This document shows, one piece after another, positions 53,114 to 62,721 of a stretch of 64,000 nucleotides of DNA (positions are counted from its first letter, which is position 1; each line of letters begins with the position of its first letter). The stretch is from positions 930,001 to 994,000 of the forward strand of contig NZ_SRPF01000002.1 of assembly GCF_004785685.1 (NCBI RefSeq), given 5' to 3'. Source of the stretch: Marinobacter confluentis (GTDB lineage Bacteria > Pseudomonadota > Gammaproteobacteria > Pseudomonadales > Oleiphilaceae). Under the pieces are notes generated by a model. It searched no databases. It saw only the letters and a list, made by a program, of their open reading frames with translations, and was not told the origin of the DNA. A program made the translations under genes and the position numbers.

Positions 53114-53863
53114 ATGTACCGTGAGCGACTCGTTGCCACCCCAGTAACGACGCCCAGCGCCCGCCGCCTGCAACAGGTGCTGCTGGCCTACCACGATTTC
53201 CGGCAGCACAAAAACGGCCACAGACTACTCGGTGACACCTTCACGCTGGCCCAATGGCAGGCTGAACGCCTGAAAGCCACCCATCAGGACCTTTATAACC
53301 ATCCCGGTTACCACACCGGCCTGGAATTTCTGCTGACCGACCTTTACGCGCCTACCAACAACAGTGGCAGGGACGACAACATCGACCGGGTGTTCCCCAA
53401 GATGGTTAAGTGGTTGCCGGATAACCAGCTGGACACCTTTGCCGGGCTGATGGAGCTGAACCTGCTGACACAGCGGCTGGATCTGGGCCTGGTGGAAGTG
53501 CTGGCGGCCACCAATAAAGACCCCGGCGCGCTGACCGAGGACGCCTATTGCGAGGCACTTCGTAACAGTAAATGCATGGAAGAAAGAACCCGACAGATTA
53601 CGCTGGTTGCGGAAGTGGGCCGCCAGCTTGACCGCTATGTACGCAACCGTACATTAGGATGGCTACTGGCCATTAGCCGGGGCCCGGCGGAGATGGCGGA
53701 CCTGACCGACCTGCACAGTTTTCTGCATCGGGGCTATTCGGCATTTCGGAAGATGGAAGACGTAGAACGGCTGATCGATCGACTGGTGGCCAGGGAAACT
53801 CGGGTTCTGGATAACATCCTGAACCATCATGCCCAACCCTTCCGGGTACCTGACGAGCTTTAG
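53114..53863 (+). CDS. Conserved helical protein of the FFLEELY type, unknown function
   Basis: A 249-residue, mainly helical, charged protein with no signal peptide. It has a LEFLLTDLY segment (about residue 73), resembling the FFLEELY motif that names a proteobacterial family of unknown function; my identification rests on that motif and context. It is followed within 7 bp by the convergent PHA-system gene. No enzymatic motif is evident. Confidence 0.65.
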   Translation: MYRERLVATPVTTPSARRLQQVLLAYHDFRQHKNGHRLLGDTFTLAQWQAERLKATHQDLYNHPGYHTGLEFLLTDLYAPTNNSGRDDNIDRVFPKMVKWLPDNQLDTFAGLMELNLLTQRLDLGLVEVLAATNKDPGALTEDAYCEALRNSKCMEERTRQITLVAEVGRQLDRYVRNRTLGWLLAISRGPAEMADLTDLHSFLHRGYSAFRKMEDVERLIDRLVARETRVLDNILNHHAQPFRVPDEL

Positions 53864-53869
53864 CCAGCG

Positions 53870-54148
53870 TCAGGCGCCGGTTATCTGATCCAGCTGGGTA
53901 TGGATTTCCTGCTCAATCCGGGATTTGAACGCCCGCAGCATCAGACCCAGCTCCAGATGAACGTGTAATTCCTGCTCGGAAATTTCCAGCTTTCCTTTCA
54001 CGCCGCTACGTTTGAACCGCAGAAGATCCCCGTCCCATTCATAATTCACGTCAAACTGGCGGGACAGATCTTTCGCCAGCGTTTCGGCCGCTTCACGAGC
54101 ATGGGCCTTATCGAGGGCATGGGGGCGATGGATGTCGATAACGGACAT
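53870..54148 (-). CDS. Polyhydroxyalkanoic acid system family protein
   Basis: A 92-residue protein similar to the PHA granule-region family: SVIDIHRPHALDKAHAREAAETLAKDL, then YEWDGDLLRFKRSGVKGKLEI and a long amphipathic helix at the C terminus. The family occurs near PHA synthesis or ubiE-ubiJ-ubiB in several gammaproteobacteria. No phaC is in the window, so its role is unclear. Divergent from ubiE. Confidence 0.8.
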   Translation of the reverse strand: MSVIDIHRPHALDKAHAREAAETLAKDLSRQFDVNYEWDGDLLRFKRSGVKGKLEISEQELHVHLELGLMLRAFKSRIEQEIHTQLDQITGA

Positions 54149-54273
54149 GAAGCAGGTTTCTCCGGGAATTGATGATGAATTACAGTGTAAGTTGCCATTA
54201 AACCTGTAGCCAGCCTTGTAGACAATCCGGCAGCCGTTAGAATACAGGGTTCAGATTCAGCCAGGACAACGCA

Positions 54274-55059
54274 ATGAGCGAGCAGCAAGCGCCAGACAAG
54301 GCAGCGGTTGATTCCGCCGACGACGTAACCCACTTCGGTTTCCGCAATGTGCCGAAAAGCCAGAAGGCCAGCCAGGTCGCTGATGTGTTTCATTCGGTGG
54401 CGGGCAAATACGACCTGATGAACGACCTGATGTCCATGGGCATCCATCGCCTGTGGAAGCGTTTCACCATTGAGCTTTCCGGGGTTCGCAAGGGCCACCA
54501 GGTGCTGGATATTGCCGGCGGCACCGGCGACCTCACCATGAAATTTTCTGATCTGGTGGGTCCAACCGGCAAAGTGGTGCTGGCCGATATCAACGCCTCT
54601 ATGCTTCAGGTTGGTCGTGGCAGACTGGTGGACCGCGGCTACGCCGGTAATATTGAATACGTTCAGGCCGATGCCGAACATCTGCCCTTCCCTGACAACA
54701 GCTTCAATGCCGTCAGCATTGCCTTTGGCCTGCGCAACGTCACCGACAAGGATCAGGCACTGCGGGACATGACACGAACACTCAAGCCGGGCGGCAAACT
54801 GATGGTGCTGGAATTTTCCAAGCCCACCAACCCCCTGCTGAGCAAGGCCTATGACGCCTACTCGTTCAATGCCCTGCCATTGATGGGCCAGCTGATCGCC
54901 GGCGATTCCAGCAGCTATAAATACCTGGCGGAATCCATCCGTATGCATCCCGATCAGGACACCCTCAAGGTCATGATGGAAGACGCAGGGCTGGCGAACT
55001 GCAAATACTTCAACATGACCGGCGGTGTGGTCGCCCTGCACGTGGGAATCAAACCCTGA
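54274..55059 (+). CDS. ubiE: Ubiquinone/menaquinone C-methyltransferase UbiE
   Basis: SAM-dependent C-methylation in ubiquinone biosynthesis. The 261-residue product has SAM motif I ([12 protein letters not shown]), the signature [14 protein letters not shown], and [13 protein letters not shown]. It begins a ubiE-ubiJ-ubiB run; its stop overlaps the ubiJ start. AGGA lies upstream of the ATG. Confidence 0.97.
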   Translation: MSEQQAPDKAAVDSADDVTHFGFRNVPKSQKASQVADVFHSVAGKYDLMNDLMSMGIHRLWKRFTIELSGVRKGHQVLDIAGGTGDLTMKFSDLVGPTGKVVLADINASMLQVGRGRLVDRGYAGNIEYVQADAEHLPFPDNSFNAVSIAFGLRNVTDKDQALRDMTRTLKPGGKLMVLEFSKPTNPLLSKAYDAYSFNALPLMGQLIAGDSSSYKYLAESIRMHPDQDTLKVMMEDAGLANCKYFNMTGGVVALHVGIKP

Positions 55060-55700
55060 TGTTTCCCGGTCCGACGCTGATGTCAGCCATCACGGCCGTT
55101 CTGGAGCGTGGGCTCAACCGGGCGCTGGCCCTGGATCCTGCGGGCCGGAAAGCATTGATGGCAGCGCTGAGCGGCCCGATTCAGTTTACGCTGGAAGCGC
55201 CTCTGAACCTGACCATGGGGCTTGTTCCGGCAGAGAACCGGGTTCAGGTTGTCAGCCAGCCACCGCAAGCCCCAGCCCTTGAATTGACTGGCAGGCCGAT
55301 GGCGTTTGCAGCCCTGGCCACCGGTGACGACCAGGTATTCAGCCAGGGCCGCATTCGCGTTGTCGGTGACATGGCCCTGGCGCACCAGTTCCAGCGGGCC
55401 ATTGACCAGCTTGACCCCGACTGGGAAGCCGCCATGGCCGAACGCATTGGCGACGTCCCCGCCCACTTTCTGGGCCAGCGGCTGCGCGGCACCATAAAAT
55501 GGAGCCGCCAGGCGTTCCAGTCCCTCAACGCCAACGTGGAGGAGTACATCCACGAGGAAAGTCGCAGCCTGCCCGGTCGTCGGGAACTGGAAGCCACTTT
55601 CGAGGATATCGATCAGGTCAGCCTTCGCGTGGAGCGCCTTGATGCCCGCATCCGGCAGATAGAAGCCGCCAATGACACTACCGGGCCGGAGCCATCGTGA
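55059..55700 (+). CDS. ubiJ: Ubiquinone biosynthesis accessory factor UbiJ (SCP2 domain)
   Basis: A 213-residue lipid-binding assembly factor that helps UbiK organise the ubiquinone complex. The N-terminal half is SCP2-like, with conserved segments such as [23 protein letters not shown], and the C terminus is a coiled coil ([18 protein letters not shown]). Overlaps ubiE (1 bp) and ubiB (4 bp), typical of the conserved order. Confidence 0.94.
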   Translation: MFPGPTLMSAITAVLERGLNRALALDPAGRKALMAALSGPIQFTLEAPLNLTMGLVPAENRVQVVSQPPQAPALELTGRPMAFAALATGDDQVFSQGRIRVVGDMALAHQFQRAIDQLDPDWEAAMAERIGDVPAHFLGQRLRGTIKWSRQAFQSLNANVEEYIHEESRSLPGRRELEATFEDIDQVSLRVERLDARIRQIEAANDTTGPEPS

Positions 55701-57346
55701 CGCGACTGCAACGCATTTTCCGCATCCTCTGGGTGATCTGCCGCTATCGGCTGGACACCTTTCTGCCACTGAAAGAACTGCCGGTTCCGCTGAAGGTATT
55801 GTTCATTCTGGCGCCCTGGCATCTTTTCCCCAAGCCCAACATAGACCGGGGCGACCAGTTGCGGCTGGCCCTGGAGGAGCTGGGCCCGGTGTTCGTGAAA
55901 TTCGGCCAGATCCTGTCTACCCGCCGGGACCTGCTGCCAGACGACATGGCAGATTCATTGAAACACCTGCAGGACCGTGTGCCGCCCTTCCCCGGCACCG
56001 AGGCCCAGGCCATCATTGAAAAATCCCTGGGAGCAAGCGTTGGCGACCTGTTTGCCACTTTCTCCAGAGAACCCATGGCCTCCGCGTCTGTGGCCCAGGT
56101 TCATGCAGCAACACTGAAAGACGGCCGCGATGTGGTGGTCAAGGTCATCCGCCCGGGCATCGAGCGGGTGATCAATCAGGACCTGTCGCTGATGTACCTG
56201 ATGGCCATACTGCTGGAACGCTACTGGTCCGAGGGCCCGCGGCTGCACCCCACGGAAGTGGTGGCGGACTATGATGCCACCATCCACGATGAGCTGAACC
56301 TGCAGCGTGAGGCCGCCAACGCCAGCCAGTTGCGGCGTAACTTCGAGAATTCCTCGCTGATCTACATTCCCTGGATCGACTGGGACTACACGGGCAAGAA
56401 TGTACTGGTGATGGAACGCATTCAGGGCATTCCCATCGCCGACGTTGGGGCCCTTCGCGAAGCCGGTGTGAACCTGAAGGTGCTGGCGGAAAAGGGCGTG
56501 GAAATCTTTTTCACCCAGGTCTTCCGCGACAGCTTCTTCCATGCGGACATGCACCCGGGGAATATCTTTGTCGACGTGTCCAATCCCGCTGACCCCAGAT
56601 ACATTGCGATTGATTTTGGCATTGTCGGCACCCTCGCACCGGACGACCAGAGCTATCTGGCGCGCAACCTGCTCGCCTTTTTCCGTCGCGACTACCGCCA
56701 GGTGGCGGAACTCCACATACAGTCCGGCTGGGTGCCGTCAGACACCCGGGTCAACGAGTTCGAGGCCGCCATCCGCACCGTCTGCGAGCCGATTTTCGAA
56801 AAGCCGCTGAAGGACATTTCCTTCGGGCATTTCCTCCTCGGCCTGTTCCAGACGGCACGGCGTTTCAATATGGAAGTCCAGCCGCAACTGGTGCTGCTGC
56901 AGAAAACCCTGCTGAACGTGGAAGGTCTTGGCCGCCAGCTCTACCCGGACCTGGATTTGTGGAGCACGGCCCAGCCATTCCTCGAAAACTGGATGCGCGG
57001 GCGCGTGGGCCCGGCAGGCCTGCTAAAATCCCTGAAACAACATTTGCCCGACTGGATCGAACAATCTCCGGAAATGCCTCAACTGGTGCACGATGCGCTG
57101 ATGCAACTGCGCCATTCCGGCCCGAGCGACAGCGCCAGCCGCCAGGCCATCGAACTGCTGCGGGAAAGCCGCACCCGGGCAGACCGGCGCTGGCGCCGAA
57201 GCATCGGGGCTCTTGCCCTAATGGGCATTGCCTGGCTGAGCATCGACCATGACTTGGCTCAACTGGCGCAGTCCCTGCCCGCCCACGGCTGGTTTCTACT
57301 GGCGGGTGCGGCCTGGCTGGTGACCGGTATTGGCCGCAAACATTAA
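55697..57346 (+). CDS. ubiB: UbiB, protein kinase-like ubiquinone biosynthesis protein
   Basis: A 549-residue ADCK-family atypical kinase/ATPase. The KxGQ motif appears as [10 protein letters not shown], the Ala-rich loop is [12 protein letters not shown], and the catalytic region has [11 protein letters not shown] with the metal-binding IDFGIVG. Two helices at the C terminus anchor it in the membrane. It overlaps ubiJ by 4 bp. Confidence 0.96.
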   Translation: MTRLQRIFRILWVICRYRLDTFLPLKELPVPLKVLFILAPWHLFPKPNIDRGDQLRLALEELGPVFVKFGQILSTRRDLLPDDMADSLKHLQDRVPPFPGTEAQAIIEKSLGASVGDLFATFSREPMASASVAQVHAATLKDGRDVVVKVIRPGIERVINQDLSLMYLMAILLERYWSEGPRLHPTEVVADYDATIHDELNLQREAANASQLRRNFENSSLIYIPWIDWDYTGKNVLVMERIQGIPIADVGALREAGVNLKVLAEKGVEIFFTQVFRDSFFHADMHPGNIFVDVSNPADPRYIAIDFGIVGTLAPDDQSYLARNLLAFFRRDYRQVAELHIQSGWVPSDTRVNEFEAAIRTVCEPIFEKPLKDISFGHFLLGLFQTARRFNMEVQPQLVLLQKTLLNVEGLGRQLYPDLDLWSTAQPFLENWMRGRVGPAGLLKSLKQHLPDWIEQSPEMPQLVHDALMQLRHSGPSDSASRQAIELLRESRTRADRRWRRSIGALALMGIAWLSIDHDLAQLAQSLPAHGWFLLAGAAWLVTGIGRKH

Positions 57347-57360
57347 CGGACGTCATTGAA

Positions 57361-57819
57361 ATGCAAAAGACCAACGCTACAGTCTCATCCGCTGACTGGC
57401 TGAATGAAATCCGCTGGAACCAGGATGGCCTGATCCCGGCCATTGCACAGGACGCCGAATCCGGCGATATTCTGATGATGGCCTGGATGAATGCCGAATC
57501 ACTGCAACTGACCGCAACCGAGGGCCAGGCCATATACTGGTCCCGGTCACGGGGTAAACTCTGGCGTAAAGGAGAGACTTCCGGGCATCAGCAGGTCGTT
57601 CACGAAATCCGCCTGGATTGCGACGAGGACGTAATCCTGCTCAAGGTGAAACAGAAAGGCGGCATGGCCTGCCACACCGGTCGCAAAAGCTGCTTTTACC
57701 GCAAGCTGGAAGACGGCCAGTGGCAGAGCGTTGACCCGGTTCTGAAAGACCCGGAGGAAATTTACGGCCAGAAACACAGCAAGTCAGCTAACATGGCAGG
57801 TGGTAAACGGGATGAGTGA
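57361..57819 (+). CDS. hisI: Phosphoribosyl-AMP cyclohydrolase HisI
   Basis: Third step of histidine biosynthesis. The 152-residue protein has the metal-binding Asp/Cys region ([28 protein letters not shown]) and the substrate motif [18 protein letters not shown]. The length and split HisI/HisE pair are typical. The ATG follows ubiB by 14 bp. Overlaps hisE by 8 bp. Confidence 0.96.
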   Translation: MQKTNATVSSADWLNEIRWNQDGLIPAIAQDAESGDILMMAWMNAESLQLTATEGQAIYWSRSRGKLWRKGETSGHQQVVHEIRLDCDEDVILLKVKQKGGMACHTGRKSCFYRKLEDGQWQSVDPVLKDPEEIYGQKHSKSANMAGGKRDE

Positions 57820-58141
57820 TATTCTTCAGCAACTGGCGCAGGTGCTTGAAGCCAGAAAGCAGGCCGACCCGGAATCGTCCTATGTGGCCAGCCTGCATCA
57901 TAAAGGGCTGAACAAGATCCTGGAAAAAGTGGGTGAAGAGTGCACCGAGACGCTACTGGCCGCCAAGGATGCAGAGCACTCCGGCGAGACCCGGGATCTG
58001 GTCAATGAAACCGCCGATCTGTGGTTTCACAGCATGGTCATGCTGTCCCGGCTGGGCCTGGGCCCCGATGACGTATTGCAGGAACTGGCTAACCGGTTCG
58101 ACCTTTCAGGGCTGGAAGAAAAGGCATCCAGAAACTCCTGA
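57812..58141 (+). CDS. hisE: Phosphoribosyl-ATP pyrophosphatase HisE
   Basis: Second step of histidine biosynthesis. The 109-residue alpha-helical protein has the MazG-like motif [15 protein letters not shown] and [14 protein letters not shown] use the ATG at 57812 (MSDILQQ), overlapping the hisI stop; a GTG at 57800 is the other option. Cotranscribed with hisI. Confidence 0.95.
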   Translation: MSDILQQLAQVLEARKQADPESSYVASLHHKGLNKILEKVGEECTETLLAAKDAEHSGETRDLVNETADLWFHSMVMLSRLGLGPDDVLQELANRFDLSGLEEKASRNS

Positions 58142-58224
58142 TCCTAGACGATGATCTAGTTTCCGGATCAGCGCCTGTTTGACGTACACTAATCTTAACA
58201 GACACGTAACGTGAGGAACCCGAC

Positions 58225-58479
58225 ATGGGTATCAGTATCTGGCAGCTTCTGATTGTTCTTGGCATTGTTATTCTGTTGTTCGGAACCAAAAAACTCCGCA
58301 ACATCGGCGGCGATCTTGGTGGCGCCATTCGTGGATTCAAGAAGTCCATGAACGAGGATGACAAAAAAGAAGAAGACGCCGACGTCATCGAAGCCAAGAA
58401 AGACGATGCCACAGTGACGTCACAGACTGAACAGCCCGCCAAGGCTGAAGAAACTTCCCGGGACAAGTCCCACAGCTGA
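58225..58479 (+). CDS. tatA: Twin-arginine translocase subunit TatA
   Basis: An 84-residue protein with one N-terminal helix ([14 protein letters not shown]), the FGxKK motif ([10 protein letters not shown]), an amphipathic helix ([16 protein letters not shown]) and a charged tail. Forms the protein-conducting part of the Tat pathway. First gene of tatABC. Confidence 0.95.
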   Translation: MGISIWQLLIVLGIVILLFGTKKLRNIGGDLGGAIRGFKKSMNEDDKKEEDADVIEAKKDDATVTSQTEQPAKAEETSRDKSHS

Positions 58480-58489
58480 GACGGGCTGA

Positions 58490-59005
58490 ATGTTTGATAT
58501 CGGCTTTGTCGAACTGCTGATCTGCGGTGTTATCGCGCTTATCGTACTGGGTCCGGAGCGCCTGCCAACGGCTGCCCGCGCGGCGGGCCGCTGGGTGGGC
58601 GCAGCGCGCCGCATGGTCGGCCAGTTTTCATCCGAGCTCGACAGCCAACTGAAAGCGGAAGAACTGCGCAAGGAGCTTCGCGAAGCCGGTGACATTGGCC
58701 TCGAAGACGTACAGAAATCCGTGCGCGGTGCGCTGGACGAAGCCAAAAAATATGAGCACATGGTGCTACCGGACAGCGAAACACCCAGGCATCGTCCAGC
58801 ACCAGCGACCCGACGGGTGAAAGAAAGTCAGGCGCAGGCCAGCGAGCCCACCCGCACGGAAGCCCCTGAAAACCTCGAGCCGGATGAAGACCCGTCAGCC
58901 GCCAACAACTCCGGCCATTCTTCCCTGGAAACGCCGGAAGATACCTCTGCCCCCCGGGAGCCGTCGGGAGGAGCGCCGGAACAGTCGCCGGATAAACGCA
59001 CATGA
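58490..59005 (+). CDS. tatB: Twin-arginine translocase subunit TatB
   Basis: A 171-residue protein with the TatB start MFDIGFVELLICGVIALIVLGPERLP, followed by an amphipathic helix and a long acidic, proline-rich tail. Receives Tat substrates together with TatC. It overlaps tatC by 4 bp. Confidence 0.95.
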   Translation: MFDIGFVELLICGVIALIVLGPERLPTAARAAGRWVGAARRMVGQFSSELDSQLKAEELRKELREAGDIGLEDVQKSVRGALDEAKKYEHMVLPDSETPRHRPAPATRRVKESQAQASEPTRTEAPENLEPDEDPSAANNSGHSSLETPEDTSAPREPSGGAPEQSPDKRT

Positions 59006-59790
59006 CCGACCCGCAAGACCGTAACGCCCGCTCCTCTGCCAACCAGGCCCAGGGCGAAATGCCCTTGGTTGAGCACCTTCTGGAACTGCGGGACCGGCTG
59101 CTGAAAATGGTTCTGGCGGTGATGATCTGCTTTGCGGCGATCTACCCCTTTGCCAACGAAATCTACCTGTGGGTATCAGAACCACTGACGTCACTGTTGC
59201 CGGTCGGCCAGACCATGATTGCCACAGACGTTACCTCACCGTTTTTTGCACCCCTGAAACTTGCCCTGGTGCTGGCGGTGTTTGGCGCTATCCCCATCAT
59301 CCTTTACCAGATCTGGAGTTTCATCGCGCCCGGCCTTTACGCCCATGAAAAACGCCTGGCCTTTCCGCTGCTGTTTACCTCTATCGTCCTGTTCTACCTG
59401 GGCGCGGCCTTTGCCTATTACGTGGTGTTCCCGCTGGTGTTCGGATTCTTCACCGCCATCGGCCCGGAAGGGGTGGTGGAGCTGCCGGATATCAGCAGCT
59501 ACCTGAATTTTGTGTTGAAGATGTTCTTCGCCTTTGGCGTGGCTTTCGAGATTCCCATCGCCACTATTCTGCTGATTCTGACCGGCGCCACCACACCTGA
59601 CGACCTGGCGGCCAAGCGACCTTATATCGTAGTGGGCTGCTTCGTGGTCGGCATGCTGCTGACACCCCCGGACATCATTTCCCAGACACTGCTGGCGGTG
59701 CCCATGTGGCTGCTGTTTGAACTCGGCATCCTGTTTGGCCGGCTGGCAGCGCGTAACACGGCGAGCGACGAAGAAACGCCAGAGCCGTGA
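59002..59790 (+). CDS. tatC: Twin-arginine translocase subunit TatC
   Basis: A 262-residue, six-helix receptor for twin-arginine signal peptides. Conserved N-terminal PLVEHLLELRDRLLK, periplasmic loop SFIAPGLYAHEKR, and FGVAFEIP in the fourth to fifth helix. Length is normal. Confidence 0.97.
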   Translation: MTDPQDRNARSSANQAQGEMPLVEHLLELRDRLLKMVLAVMICFAAIYPFANEIYLWVSEPLTSLLPVGQTMIATDVTSPFFAPLKLALVLAVFGAIPIILYQIWSFIAPGLYAHEKRLAFPLLFTSIVLFYLGAAFAYYVVFPLVFGFFTAIGPEGVVELPDISSYLNFVLKMFFAFGVAFEIPIATILLILTGATTPDDLAAKRPYIVVGCFVVGMLLTPPDIISQTLLAVPMWLLFELGILFGRLAARNTASDEETPEP

Positions 59791-59803
59791 GGTTCACCCT
59801 TCG

Positions 59804-60523
59804 ATGAATCTGGCACTTCTGTTCGAATCCGATTTTACCGCGCCCGACCGGGCCCTCTTGACCGGTCGCCGACGCGTCCATCTGGAAACCGTCCTCAGAG
59901 CCGCCGAAGGCGACCGAATCCCCGTTGGCCAGGTGAACGGCAAGATGGGCCATGGCGAAATCATCCGCCTGACAGAAACGGAAGCGGAACTGGCGGTAAC
60001 CCTGAACCGGCACCCACCCGCGCCCTTGCCATTGTCTCTTGTGATGGCGATGCCACGGCCGAAAATGTTTCGCCGGGTATTACAGACGGCGACTGCGCTT
60101 GGCGTGAAAGATCTCTGGTTACTGAACGCCTGGAAGGTGGAAAAAAGCTTCTGGCAGACTCCCTGGCTGGAACAGCCGGCGCTCACCGAAAACATGGTTC
60201 TGGGCCTGGAACAGGCCATGGACACGGTTATGCCAGAGGTGCACATCCGCAAACTGTTCAAACCCTTCGTGGAAGATGAATTGCCCCGACTGATTGGCGA
60301 CCGAACGGCGCTGGTGGCGCATCCCGGCACGTCCACCCCCTGCCCGACACATCTGAACGCGCCAACAGTGCTGTGCATAGGCCCGGAAGGTGGGTTCATT
60401 CCCTACGAAGTGGAAAAACTGGAGCAGGCCGGTTGCCAGGCCGTGCATCTGGGTCAGCGGATTCTGCGGGTAGAAACCGCTGTGCCCGTGCTTGTCTCAC
60501 GGCTATTCGACGGCTGCGTGTAG
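59804..60523 (+). CDS. rsmE: 16S rRNA (uracil(1498)-N(3))-methyltransferase RsmE
   Basis: A 239-residue SPOUT-fold methyltransferase modifying U1498 of 16S rRNA. The knotted SAM site is LCIGPEGGFIPYEVE with LGQRILRVETA; the substrate-binding RPKMFRRVLQTATALGV lies in the middle. I start at the ATG at 59804 (MNLALLFES) with GAGG about 10 bp upstream; the open frame to 59717 lies inside tatC. Confidence 0.95.
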   Translation: MNLALLFESDFTAPDRALLTGRRRVHLETVLRAAEGDRIPVGQVNGKMGHGEIIRLTETEAELAVTLNRHPPAPLPLSLVMAMPRPKMFRRVLQTATALGVKDLWLLNAWKVEKSFWQTPWLEQPALTENMVLGLEQAMDTVMPEVHIRKLFKPFVEDELPRLIGDRTALVAHPGTSTPCPTHLNAPTVLCIGPEGGFIPYEVEKLEQAGCQAVHLGQRILRVETAVPVLVSRLFDGCV

Positions 60524-60524
60524 C

Positions 60525-61445
60525 TCAGGCGCTGGCCTTTCGCGCCTGCCAGATCTTTGTGAGCGGTGTAATCACAGCCACCAGAATCGCCCCGGCGATC
60601 AGACCAATGACGCCATTGGCCAGGGTTGGCACCAGGGCACCGGAAACGCCACCCATACCACCGGCAAACTCACTGACCGCCTCATAAAGCGGCGGAACCC
60701 CGTGAACCAGAATGCCACCACCAACCAGGAACATGGCAATGGTGCCCAGAATGGAAAGCCCCTTCATCAGATAGGGCGCCACCCAGACAATGCCACTGCC
60801 CAATTTCTGCGCCATAACGCTGGATTGTTCAGACAGGTAAAGGCCGGCGTCATCCAGCTTTACAATGCCGGCCACCAGGCCATAAACCACGACCGTCACC
60901 ATAATCGCAACCACCGTCAGTACCGCCGCCTGCATGGCGAAGGTCTGGGTAGCTACTGTGCCAAGGGTGATGGTAATAATCTCAGCCGAGAGGATGAAAT
61001 CCGTGCGGATGGCTCCTTTGATCTTGTCTTTCTCCACCCCTTTGAGATCGGCATCCGGATCCTTGAGCGCTTCGCGAAGCTTTTTCTTGTGCTGCTGGTC
61101 TTCCTCACGATGAAGAAATTTATGGACCAGCTTCTCAAAACCCTCGAAACAGAGAAAAGCGCCACCCAGCATCAATACTGGCGTGACCAGCCAGGGAATA
61201 AAAAAACTGATCGCCAGTGCCGCCGGCACCAGAATTGCCTTGTTGACCGCCGAGCCCTTGGCCACGGCCCAGACCACTGGAAGCTCCCGCGCCGGCCGGA
61301 CACCTGCGACCTGTTGGGCATTCAGCGCCAGGTCATCCCCGAGCACACCTGCCGTTTTCTTGGTGGCGGCTTTGGTCATCAACGCCACGTCGTCCAGCAC
61401 TGCAGCGATGTCGTCAATCAGAATCAGTAGGCTGCTTCCTGCCAT
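60525..61445 (-). CDS. DUF808 family inner-membrane protein
   Basis: A 306-residue hydrophobic protein with several helices. It has the family's [19 protein letters not shown] start and a hydrophilic segment ([18 protein letters not shown]), and resembles YedI-type DUF808 proteins. Function not established. It is convergent with rsmE, with one base between the stops. Confidence 0.88.
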   Translation of the reverse strand: MAGSSLLILIDDIAAVLDDVALMTKAATKKTAGVLGDDLALNAQQVAGVRPARELPVVWAVAKGSAVNKAILVPAALAISFFIPWLVTPVLMLGGAFLCFEGFEKLVHKFLHREEDQQHKKKLREALKDPDADLKGVEKDKIKGAIRTDFILSAEIITITLGTVATQTFAMQAAVLTVVAIMVTVVVYGLVAGIVKLDDAGLYLSEQSSVMAQKLGSGIVWVAPYLMKGLSILGTIAMFLVGGGILVHGVPPLYEAVSEFAGGMGGVSGALVPTLANGVIGLIAGAILVAVITPLTKIWQARKASA

Positions 61446-61497
61446 TTCTTGTCCCTTGTTTGAATAAAACGGTAAAAAGTAGAGAGAACTTACCAGC

Positions 61498-62721
61498 TCA
61501 GCGTTGCAATCCCATGGCCTGGGCGGCGATTCGGTGCTTCACCGGGCCCAGTCTTTCAAACCATCGCAACCCGGTGTTCCTTAGCCAGCGCAACGGCAAT
61601 TCATCCCGGGCGAAGAGCTGTTTGAAGCCTTCCATGGCCGCCATCATCGCCAGGTTTTCGCCTTTCCGGCGGCGCTGATAGCGGGCTAGCATAGCAGTAT
61701 CTGCAGGGCTGAGCCCCGCCGACCTTGAACGAGCCAGCTCTTCCAGCAAAACCCGCACATCGGAGTAGCCCAGGTTGGCTCCCTGCCCCGCCAGCGGGTG
61801 AATGCTGTGGGCCGCATCACCCACCAGGGCGATACCCCTGGCTACATAATCCTTGGCGTGGCGCTGTCGCAAGGGGAAGGCAAAGCGCTTTGACACGGCT
61901 TCAACCGCCCCCAGTTCCCGTTCAATCGCGCTCTCAAGCTTGGCGGCAAAAGCAGTGTCATCCAGCGCCATCAGCCGCCGGGCTTCTTCGGTATCCTGGG
62001 ACCAGACAATGGAACAGAAATGGTCATCGCCCTGTTCGTTCAACAAGGGCAGGAAGGCCAGGGGACCGGTCTGGGAAAAGCTCTGCCAGGCGGTTGAACG
62101 GTGGCTCTGGGCCGTCTTTACCGTGCACACAATGGCCTGCTGGTCGTAATCCCACTCCCGCGTGGGTAAACCGGCCCACTGCCTCAATCGTGAATTGGGG
62201 CCATCTGCGGCAATCACCAGAGACGCGCCCATGGACCGCCCATCATCCAGGCGGACGCCACTGCGGTCTGCATTCTGCCACCAGCCGGTGACCTTTACCC
62301 CATCGATCAGCGTAACCGGGCTTTCAAGAATTTCCCGGAACAGGCCTCTGACCACGGCCCGGTTCTCCACGATGGTGCCTAGAAGGTCCGACTGAAGCTC
62401 CGCTGCCTCAAAGTGAACCCGCCCGGTACCGTCACCGTCCCAGACCGTCATGGCCTGATAAGGGCAATGTCTGCTTTCGCGAACATGAGCCCAGACGCCA
62501 AGCTGATCCAGAAGCTTTTGGCTGGCCAGTGACAGGGCGCTGACCCGTGGCTCGAAGTCATCAACGGCAGTGGCCGGTGAAAGGGCATCAATGAGCGAAT
62601 CACGGGCCTGACCTTCCACCAGTCCAACACGCCAGCCCTGCCGGGAAAGACCCAAAGCCGCGGCAGAGCCGATCATGCCGCCGCCGATGACCAGAATGTC
62701 GAAATCCGCTGAATCAGTCAT
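61498..62721 (-). CDS. FAD-dependent ubiquinone biosynthesis hydroxylase, UbiI-like
   Basis: A 407-residue UbiH/UbiF/VisC/COQ6 family monooxygenase. It has the FAD motif [20 protein letters not shown], the DG motif [16 protein letters not shown], and the GD motif [19 protein letters not shown]. It lies directly after ubiH, as ubiI does in many gammaproteobacteria, suggesting C5 hydroxylation. I start at the ATG at 62721 (MTDSADF), overlapping the ubiH end by 8 bp; the open frame to 62826 lacks the FAD N terminus. Confidence 0.9.
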   Translation of the reverse strand: MTDSADFDILVIGGGMIGSAAALGLSRQGWRVGLVEGQARDSLIDALSPATAVDDFEPRVSALSLASQKLLDQLGVWAHVRESRHCPYQAMTVWDGDGTGRVHFEAAELQSDLLGTIVENRAVVRGLFREILESPVTLIDGVKVTGWWQNADRSGVRLDDGRSMGASLVIAADGPNSRLRQWAGLPTREWDYDQQAIVCTVKTAQSHRSTAWQSFSQTGPLAFLPLLNEQGDDHFCSIVWSQDTEEARRLMALDDTAFAAKLESAIERELGAVEAVSKRFAFPLRQRHAKDYVARGIALVGDAAHSIHPLAGQGANLGYSDVRVLLEELARSRSAGLSPADTAMLARYQRRRKGENLAMMAAMEGFKQLFARDELPLRWLRNTGLRWFERLGPVKHRIAAQAMGLQR